This document shows, piece after piece, positions 57,098 to 64,000 of a stretch of 64,000 bases of DNA. Below the pieces are notes generated by a model, which searched no databases, was not told the DNA's origin, and saw only the letters and a list, made by a program, of their open reading frames with translations. How positions within the stretch are numbered: the stretch's first letter is position 1; each line of letters begins with the position of its first letter. Made by a program: the position numbers and the translations under genes. This stretch comes from Crithidia sp. LVH-60A (taxonomy: Eukaryota; Euglenozoa; Kinetoplastea; Trypanosomatida; Trypanosomatidae), in assembly GCA_030078075.1 (NCBI GenBank), contig CP119672.1, forward strand, positions 620,001 through 684,000. Direction: 5' to 3'.

Positions 57098-57700
57098 GGT
57101 TGGAGAGAGAGAGAAAGAGAGAAGTAAGAATACTAATTTACAAAGACTCGGTGTGGTGCAGGAAACAAATAAAAAACAGAAAAAAGAAGAGTACGTGCAG
57201 CGCACACACGACTGGAGATGTATGGGGAGAGAGAGATTTGAGTTGACACAGTCGTGAAAGAGAAAGGCAACGAAGAGTTGGTCACCATTATAGTGGAAGA
57301 GAAAAAGATTAGGAGAAGGAGTCAATTGAATTAGAAGCAGGGGCTTGCAATTGCACGTAGCGCAGCAGTACACCGCACAAAAGCATACACACATGCATGA
57401 CACTTAGGGATATGAGGACGCCGCGAAGAGTGTGTTCCGTGCGCGTTGCAGCGCGGTCATCGCTGCTCATCATCTTTACCTCTCACAAACAAAACAAAAC
57501 AAAAGAAACGACACTTAACGGCTACGTAATCAAAAGGGCGTTTCTCTTCTCATTTTCAAATACAGGAAATGAGCAGAATACAACGCTGCTCTCAGAGCGC
57601 TAGGCGTCTTCGCAGAGGCACAAGACAACAGCGACAGTGTACACGGAAAGCAACCAACAGACGCGAAAGCAAGAGAGAGAGAAAAAAAAAGAAAATCATC
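57098..57700. other. Intergenic, CFAP96-like / TANGO2
   Basis: No gene. A GA-repeat at 57103-57122 places a CT tract immediately before the CFAP96-like ATG. Confidence 0.6.
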
Positions 57701-59035
57701 TCAGCCGTCCACACGCGTCGTCGTGCCGTCTTCATCGATGCAAAACACAATCCACGGCGCCGCCACACAGGTCTGCTGCGGACCCGTAAAGGAAACATCC
57801 CGCTGGCAGAAATACACCACCGCGGTGTCCTTTGCTACCGCGTCATCTTTCACGGCCGGCACGCGCTCCACCAACACCATCGACTGCACCCGCGTGCCGT
57901 GGCCGCCAACCGGCACCTTCAGAATGTTTGCCTGCAGGTACGTCTCAACCCGCGCTGCACCGCCATCGGTAAAATCAAGAGGGGACGTGGCAGTGACACC
58001 CGCACCATTAGTCTCACCAAAGAAGGAATGCAGCTCCGATGTGCTGAAGCCGAGAAGGGGGTTGGTTGACTGCACAGTGGCCCGCACTGCTGCTGCTGCT
58101 GCTGTCCCCTCCTCTCCCTCACCTTCTGCCATCTTATCCGCAATATTGATGTTGCTGCGGTCACAAAGACAGGCGTCAGCGAGCCGTGTCGCCACATCCG
58201 CCACATCACACGGCATCGACGCATTCTCGACGAGCGGCATCACCACCTCCTGCAGTGCCGCCTCGAACAGCTGCCGCAGGCGCGCGCTGATCGGCTCACC
58301 TGCCATGTTGTCGAGAAAGCTGTTCTGCAGGACGTGTACTTCGCCTGCGCTGACCGGGCAGTTGTGTTGCGCGCCGTAGCGGTTCGTGGTGTAGTGCACC
58401 GCCGGCGTTGACGTGCGAAGGGTATCGCAGGAGAGGAGGTTGTAGCCGGCGTAGTACGGCTCTCTCAGCGGGCTGTGTGGCGGAGGAGAAGAGGTGACAG
58501 TGCCGCTGCCTGTACTGGGTGGAAGGCTGCCGTCCACCAAGAAGTTCTTCACCACCGTCCCGCGTGAGGAGGGCGGTGCGTACCGCAGCGTCACGCCGTG
58601 TGGGTGCGCCGCACTCGCCAACTCCGGCCGCACCGCCACGACGTGGGTGTACCGGCGAATGTGTGCGAGCGGCGCGGCGCCACGCCAGTCCATGCTTTCA
58701 AGCCTCTCCTCCGCACCAGATGAAGCGGCGGCTGCACGTGTCTTCGTGTTGCTGTCACTGCTGCTGCTGCTGCTGCTGCTGTTGGGGTTGTCGGCCGTGC
58801 GGGTGAGCGGTGCGGCGGGAGCCCGGCGGCAGTTGGTCAGGATCGTGAAGCGTCCGCTGCGGGGCTCGATGCCCATCCAGGAGCCACCCGCCAGCTCGTC
58901 GATGGCCCACAGCAGCCCACTTTGCACGTCGTGGCGGAGATGACGGGTGCCGCGGCCGAGCTGCTCATCGCGGTTGCCGATGAGGATGAAGGGGAAGCGC
59001 TCGCAGTAGCGAGTCACAAAGGTCAGGATGCACAT
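57701..59035 (-). CDS. TANGO2: TANGO2/NRDE-family protein
   Basis: 444 aa. The start MCILTF, the NRDE motif at 21-24 (ILIGNRDEQLGR) and 'AIDELAGGSWMGIEPRSGRF' followed by LTNCRR are the hallmarks of the TANGO2 (Ser-rich NRDE) family. Cys2, next to the initiator Met, is the candidate N-terminal nucleophile of the Ntn-like fold. Later conserved-looking parts include YAGYNLLSCDTL, TTNRYG, ENASMPCDVADVATRLADAC and GTRVQSMVLVER. TANGO2 proteins affect Golgi/ER organisation, and in animals mitochondrial and haem or lipid handling; the exact activity is unsettled. Poly-Ser and Ala inserts are typical of this locus. ATG at 59035. Confidence 0.9.
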   Translation of the reverse strand: MCILTFVTRYCERFPFILIGNRDEQLGRGTRHLRHDVQSGLLWAIDELAGGSWMGIEPRSGRFTILTNCRRAPAAPLTRTADNPNSSSSSSSSDSNTKTRAAAASSGAEERLESMDWRGAAPLAHIRRYTHVVAVRPELASAAHPHGVTLRYAPPSSRGTVVKNFLVDGSLPPSTGSGTVTSSPPPHSPLREPYYAGYNLLSCDTLRTSTPAVHYTTNRYGAQHNCPVSAGEVHVLQNSFLDNMAGEPISARLRQLFEAALQEVVMPLVENASMPCDVADVATRLADACLCDRSNINIADKMAEGEGEEGTAAAAAVRATVQSTNPLLGFSTSELHSFFGETNGAGVTATSPLDFTDGGAARVETYLQANILKVPVGGHGTRVQSMVLVERVPAVKDDAVAKDTAVVYFCQRDVSFTGPQQTCVAAPWIVFCIDEDGTTTRVDG

Positions 59036-59622
59036 CCTGCTGCTCTCTCTTCAAAAGGAACACAACTTGTGGTTCGTGTTTATGGAGTTGATCGCTACGT
59101 CTTGTACATGCCACAGGAAACAAACAACAAAAGGCCCGTGAGGAATCTTCGGGGCAGAGATGTGGGCCCTTGCGAATAAGAGATGAAAAAAAAGGGAAAG
59201 AGTGGATGAGAGTGATGGCACGCCACTCTTCGTTTTTTTTTTCTTTCAGATGCTCCACTGGCTTCATCGTTTTCCGCTCCTTCACTGAATTGCAGAGAGA
59301 GAGCGAAAGAAGAGCTCGATTCGAGTCACATACGCACAGGCTACGCAGCCTGAACAAACAAAGTCGAGGTGACGTGCAGTGCGATGAACCTCCTCTTCCC
59401 CGTTGCACACAAACACACACATCAACATGAAAAGTGGAGGCAACGACGTTGACTTAAGCGTTTGCAAGATGCAATGCACTCTGTGAAGGGCCCGTCATTC
59501 GCCGAAGACGTGGGCTGAAAAAACAACAACAGCAACAACATCGACAGCACAGCAACGACAAACAAAGAACAGAGGACAGGAACATGTGCGGTATGACAGT
59601 CACATGCATACAGTCACACGAC
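59036..59622. other. Intergenic, TANGO2 / small TM protein
   Basis: No gene seen. Confidence 0.6.
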
Positions 59623-59967
59623 CTACAACCCCTTCCCTCCATCCTCCTCACGAGTCGCTCGCGGCTGCTTCGGCGGTGGTGCATTGGGCATCTCTGCAGA
59701 CGGCGGCTTCTGCATCTTCAAGTACTGCGGGAAAATCGGCGGTGTGTCTTCCCACCCCCACCGCTTTCGCAGCGCCGTGTAGGTGAAACTCTGCTCTGGG
59801 TTGCAGTAGACGAAGTAAAGGAGCAAGGCAATCATGCCGGTGCCGCGGATGTAGCCGTGGTAGCGGAAGCGCCGCTCACCGGGTGATCTCGGGCGGACAG
59901 GGGAGAAGAGGTAGGAGAGCCGCGTCGTCCGCTCCACCTCCTCCTTTCCCGTGAAGTGACTGCTCAT
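59623..59967 (-). CDS. Small single-TM protein, 114 aa
   Basis: Not recognised. The N-terminus (MSSHFTGKEEVERTTRLSYL) is hydrophilic and basic. One hydrophobic segment lies at about residues 42-58 (GTGMIALLLYFVYCN), flanked by Arg/Tyr before it and by EQSFTYTALRKRWGWED after. The tail is Pro/Lys-rich. Small basic one-TM proteins with a WGWED-like patch are common among accessory subunits of mitochondrial inner-membrane complexes in kinetoplastids, but this is only a suggestion. Start ATG 59967; the upstream in-frame GTG was not used. Protein-like composition and clean 5' context support a real gene. Confidence 0.68.
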   Translation of the reverse strand: MSSHFTGKEEVERTTRLSYLFSPVRPRSPGERRFRYHGYIRGTGMIALLLYFVYCNPEQSFTYTALRKRWGWEDTPPIFPQYLKMQKPPSAEMPNAPPPKQPRATREEDGGKGL

Positions 59968-61727
59968 CGCAGCAGATTCCTGCACGTCGCCGGGCTGCCA
60001 CGCGTGACGGCTCACTCTCTACAAGGCGGAGTGGAGAGCTGAAACTCTTGACATGCACACACACACTCACGCGCGGTGCTGGTTGCAATCAACAACAACA
60101 ACTCGTGCAGCGGTCTTCTATCTTCTTCTTGTTTTGTGCTTTCTTAAAAAAAGGATGTGGCGCGATGGGAGCGATACTGAAGAAAGAAAAAAAAAAGTGT
60201 CCCTTACCGTATTGTTGTGCGGAGAGAGGAAGGAGAATGCGTGTGAGATGGACGGCAATCAGAGGCGTGAGAGGTGAGAAGAGAGTGAAAGGCGGAGTGG
60301 AAAGAGAGAAGGAGACAGAGGCAGGAGACATTGAGTGTAGCCCACTGTGAAGACAACGCACAGCCGCAGCCGCAGCCGCCGCAGTACTCGCACCACGTTG
60401 CTCCTCTAGTCCAGTTCCATGACTGCACCGTCACACATTCAGAAGCGTGCGTCATTCTTTGGGAGCAATCACAGTGGATAATAATAATAAAAACAGCTTT
60501 CCAGCCAAACGTGGATACACATGGGGCGAAAGAAGAGGGGAAAGCGCATTTTTTTTTTTCAGAAAAACACCTCAGTATAAATACCAGAATGAGAGAGAGA
60601 GAGACGAGCCGAAGTGACGTATTGCGGGAAAAGTAATTGAGAGAGCCCACACAAAACCTAAATTCACAGAGAGGGAGAGAGAGAGAGAAGGGGGGCATAC
60701 ACACATACACCCCACCGCTGCGCTCCTTCGCATGTGCCACACGCGCACACAAACTCAGTCAGACTCGTGGAGGCGTACTCTGATAGAGAGCGAAAAAAAA
60801 AAAAAGATGCTAGACAGACAGACATGAATGCGCACTGTGCACACAGAGAGGGGAAGCAGAGAGGAAGAGAAGGAAAGGTGGCTGCCGCTGCTGGTAGATC
60901 AAGGGAGCGCGTGATAGACTCAAAAAACAAAGCGCATGACCTTGTCTGTACCAGCGCACACGCACCCCATTCATGCAGCAGCGTCGGCCCATTTTGGCTA
61001 ATCTTCCCCACCTCTTCATGCGGACCTCTGCCCTCTGCCCGACGAGGCTGAACAGCAGCCGGGAGAGGAAAACAATAACAAAAGAAAATAATTAAAAACA
61101 GGAGAGTAGAAAAAGCCGAGAGGCACAATGCACATGTCGTAAAAGGGGAGGGGGAAAAGGGGAGTAAAGGAGAAAAAGAATGACGAGTGGTGCGCCACAC
61201 CTGTGCTACGCTCTCGCCGGTGGAACCAGGAAAAAAAAAGAAGAAGCGGAGGTGACGTCCTGCGAGCCAAATTAGCCTTGTAGAGATGTTTCACCCACAC
61301 ACACACAAAAAAAAAAAGATTAAAAAAGAAAAAACAAGCCACACAGGCATTGCGAGTTTTCCAGGGTGGAAAGGAAGAGCGTCTCCTCATCAATTTTCCA
61401 TTTAAGAAAAAAAGTGTTCACATGATGTCCCTAAAGAGGGAAGAATGGATGGAAGAGATGTTCACATAAAGATAACAAGGAAGAAAAAAAATAGTAACCC
61501 TATAACTAAGCTAACAAAAAAAAAACAGAAAAAAGGAAGAAGAAAGAAGGAAAAGTTGATCGCGACGAGCTCTTTGCTCAGGGCTCACCAGCCTCCATTG
61601 TGTGCCCGATGCGCCATCACCACCAACCAAGAGCAGCGCAACACGCCACCGCTACGGCAATAACTTTCGTGGGTGAGCAAAACACACAAACACTCTCTTG
61701 AAGACGACGCTCGAACCGCTGAAACCT
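59968..61727. other. Intergenic, small TM protein / ATG8-like
   Basis: 1.8 kb with no credible gene. Several GA-repeats (for example 60590-60603, 60666-60687) and a CAGCCG-type repeat at 60361-60384. Confidence 0.6.
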
Positions 61728-62096
61728 CTACCAGGCGGCGGTGACGAGGCAGCAGTTCATCACACCACCGAGGGTGACCTCCTGCGCGTAGGTGACGTAG
61801 AGCATGCCGTCGTCGGCCTGCTTGCACGCGTCGTGCAGCTCGCCGAGCGTGGTGGTGGGGGCCACGGCGCACTCGGCGACGGACAGCGCCACCGCCTTCT
61901 TCGCGCTGACGCCGTCGAAGCGGCGCACGGCACTGGTCAGCTGCGCCACCGTGGCGTCGCGCGGCAGCACGCTGAAGTGCACCTTGCCGCCCAGCGCGCT
62001 CTCCACCACCACCGGCACGCCGCAGCCGCCGGCGCGCAGGCTGGCGCACTTCGCCACGCGCTCCTCCACGCGGGTCGACGACACGTAGGCGGACAT
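61728..62096 (-). CDS. ATG8-like ubiquitin-fold protein with C-terminal tail
   Basis: 122 aa. Autophagy ATG8-family ubiquitin-like protein. Core motifs: GVPVVVESALGGKVHFSVLP (ATG8: IPVIVE..., K.LVP), DATVAQLTSAVRRFDGVSAK (tv.ql...IR.R), and DDGMLYVTYAQEVTLGG (DGFLYV.Y..E..FG). Gly110 aligns with the Gly exposed by ATG4 for attachment to phosphatidylethanolamine. A 12-residue tail ending NCCLVTAAW follows. Leishmania species have several divergent ATG8-like subfamilies (ATG8A-C), and the ones I recall are on chromosome 9. A second copy begins at the right window edge, so this is part of a tandem array. The subfamily was not decided. ATG at 62096. Confidence 0.85.
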   Translation of the reverse strand: MSAYVSSTRVEERVAKCASLRAGGCGVPVVVESALGGKVHFSVLPRDATVAQLTSAVRRFDGVSAKKAVALSVAECAVAPTTTLGELHDACKQADDGMLYVTYAQEVTLGGVMNCCLVTAAW

Positions 62097-63916
62097 GGTG
62101 CTTGGGAAGGGTGTGGGGTGTGGGGTGTGGGGTGTGTGAGTGGGTGTGCTCGTGAGAGGGAGGAGGCGGGCGTGTGTGTGTGCGTGTGGCGGGGACGAAG
62201 ACTTCTAGGTGTGTGTTAGCTGTGCGCGGGGGAGAGCGCGCGTGCGTTGGACCAAAGAGAGGGAGGGAAGAGTGAAAAAGGCAGAAGTTATCAGGTAGAA
62301 ACGGGCACGTGCATCGAACCGCAGTTCAGAGAAAACGTGAAGGTAACAAGGCTTTGTACCTCTCTTGCACCTCGCGTTGCGTTGCCGCCAAACACCACGG
62401 TGCCTGCGTGTGACGTTCAGACAGCCACAGATGCAATGCTTTCCTGCCCCGCAGGAAGCAATAAAGGAAGCAGCGTGCAAGTAGTGTTTAATGGACTACA
62501 GTGGTCCATAAGAGAAGCTTCACAGGGTAAAAAAAGGGAGAGAAGAAGATGAAACCCGATGTTTCATTTTTTTTTTTTGGACAGTTTCCATGCGCAGCAC
62601 TACCTCGAGATAGTAGGGGGAAAAAAAACCGTGACAAAGCAAAAAAAAAATTCCAAAGAAGCAGAGGGGGCTCTGCGGAGACGAATGTATAAAGGCAGAG
62701 AGTGCACGCACCCATATACACACACTTGTGAGGAGACAACCAGTGGTGATGACGAGCAACATGGTGTCATCGACTGCGCTTCGGGCAAATGCCATGGAAA
62801 GCAGCCTACGTGACACGGCTAGCTTGAGAGAGAAAAAGCCAACAATAGTGATGATAAAAAAATAACGAAAACAGCTGAAGCTGGAAAAATGCGAAGAATG
62901 GGCGTTGGTGAACACGTACGCTGCTTCCACATTCGCGTAAACACTGCCACCACGAAGAGAGGGACACAATGCGGGAGAAAAGCATTGGGTGGTAGACGAA
63001 GCACCACAGCATAGTTCTCTCTCACACATCTTTGTCGCCCTCCACATCGTACGTGAACACCGCAGAAGAAGAAAAGTGAGAAATAGAGAGAGAGGAGAAA
63101 AAAAAAACAGGAAAAAGGGTAAAATGAAAAGAGAAAGAGAGGGATCATGCCTTGTCAATAGGAGGCCGATATGGCACGCTCCCATGCTGGTCAGAAAAGT
63201 GTCGCTCCACAACACCGACGCAGCCAACGTGAGGCACATTTCGCGCCACACAATACCACCACGAGCCTCCAACGAAGAGCTTGTCGTAGTAATAGAAGTA
63301 AAGAGAGAGAGAGAGATAAAATGCACAAGGCGGAAACGGGAAGTTGAAAACAACAAAAACGAAATAGAAATAATAACCCGCACACAGGGTCGCTTCACTG
63401 TTCACATAAGAATCTTCGTGGGGGTAATTTCGCCACCAACCTGAGTTCAAGGTGGGCAGAATAGACGTGCATCCTCGCAAGCGTTGCCAAACGACAACAG
63501 CACACACCCACACACGACACCACATACAGGAGAATAACACTCGTAACTACAGTAACAAGAGAGCAATAGAGGCGAAAAGAGAAAAAAATAACAGAAATAA
63601 CAAAATTGACAAAAAAAAAGAAAAAAGAACTTTGCACAAGTAACAAAACAAATATTGTAACAGAGTAACAGAAGAAAAGGAAAACGTTAACTGAGTAAAG
63701 CCACATTACAAGAAAAGCAATATGAGAACAATTTCCAAACGGTAACGTACGCATGTCCAATACCTGTTTGAGAAAGACCTCAATGCCACATGAGGAGAGT
63801 CAAAGAACCGCGAAGCGGCTCTCCATCTCTTCACGGACTCTTCCTGTACCACAACAAGAAAAAATTAGAGTACATTGCATTTGACCTTTTCTTCTTTAAG
63901 AAAAAAAAAGCATTTC
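62097..63916. other. Intergenic between two ATG8-like genes
   Basis: 1.8 kb with no credible gene. Long open frames here are pyrimidine-rich UTR translations. Confidence 0.6.
62102..62132. promoter_or_regulatory. G-quadruplex motif / pyrimidine tract before the ATG8-like gene
   Basis: The plus strand reads GGG-TGT-GGGG-TGT-GGGG-TGT-GGGG (62109-62132), a textbook four-tract G4 motif. On the sense strand it is a C-rich tract followed by AG at 62103-62102 and the ATG six nucleotides on. It may serve as the splicing pyrimidine tract. Confidence 0.5.
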
Positions 63917-64000
63917 TTACCACGCGGCGGTAAAGAGGCAGCAATTCAGCGTGCTCGTACCCATGCCGACCTCCTGCGCGTAGGTGACGTAGAGCATGCC
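63917..64000 (-). CDS. ATG8-like protein, second copy (only the last 27 codons in window)
   Basis: The minus strand from the window edge reads GMLYVTYAQEVGMGTSTLNC and continues CLFTAAW, then a stop. It matches the end of the complete copy at 61728-62096 (GMLYVTYAQEV ... NCCLVTAAW). The Gly aligned with the ATG4 site is present (the second Gly of VGMG). The residues just after that Gly differ from copy 1 while NCCL-TAAW is kept. The 5' part is outside the window. Confidence 0.85.
   Translation of the reverse strand, partial: GMLYVTYAQEVGMGTSTLNCCLFTAAW

Noticed and set aside
62520-63398. A 292-codon hydrophobic frame between the ATG8-like genes
   Set aside because: Translation of T/C-rich intergenic DNA; Phe/Ser/Leu bias without periodic TM architecture or a conserved motif.
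1-64000. Mobile elements, retroelement remnants, CRISPR arrays, strand-switch region or telomeric repeats
   Set aside because: No reverse-transcriptase, integrase or transposase motifs, no terminal repeats, no spacer-repeat pattern, no TTAGGG arrays, and no change of coding strand were seen.

Overview
This window comes from a trypanosomatid nuclear genome, most likely subfamily Leishmaniinae (Leishmania, Crithidia, Leptomonas and relatives). Every credible gene is intron-free and lies on the minus strand, so the window is one directional gene cluster transcribed right to left. Intergenic DNA is mostly purine-rich on the plus strand, which gives the sense strand the polypyrimidine tracts used for trans-splicing and polyadenylation. 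Coding DNA is GC-rich and full of Ser, Ala, Gln and Gly runs. From memory, the neighbourhood of ATG8-like genes, VTC4, MCM4 and a CRK12-type kinase matches part of Leishmania chromosome 9; I could not check this.

Reading in transcription order (right to left): the 3' end of one ATG8-like gene (63.9 kb) and a complete paralogue (61.7 kb); a small one-TM protein; a TANGO2/NRDE protein; a CFAP96-like flagellar/ciliary protein; the polyphosphate polymerase VTC4; a 3-kb gene-free gap; mitochondrial HslU; a ubiquitin-specific protease; MCM4; the splicing factor BUD31; an MFS transporter; a protein with an N-terminal anchor that resembles a split SMP lipid-transfer domain; a divergent kinesin; a 249-aa unknown; and a CDK-family kinase, probably CRK12.

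Next comes the most unusual part, 8.6-20.6 kb. It holds a tandem array of three large receptor-like paralogues. Each has TM1, a CHASE-like ectodomain, TM2, a class III nucleotidyl-cyclase homology domain that has lost its metal-binding and base-specifying residues, a variable low-complexity linker, and a conserved C-terminal block of about 100 residues. The intracellular parts are nearly identical in DNA between copies while the ectodomains have diverged. This looks like a family of pseudo-cyclase sensors. A homopolymer island of about 450 bp (probably assembly noise or an extreme polypurine tract) lies between two of the copies.

The left end carries a 251-aa unknown, a large low-complexity RING-H2 protein with an oversized RING loop, and a CRY-DASH/photolyase-like gene cut by the window edge, with a possible mitochondrial presequence.

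I saw no tRNA, rRNA, snRNA, CRISPR array, transposon or viral remnant. Starts were set at the first sensible in-frame ATG after a polypyrimidine/AG signal; several reading frames run on upstream only from TTG or GTG and were trimmed.
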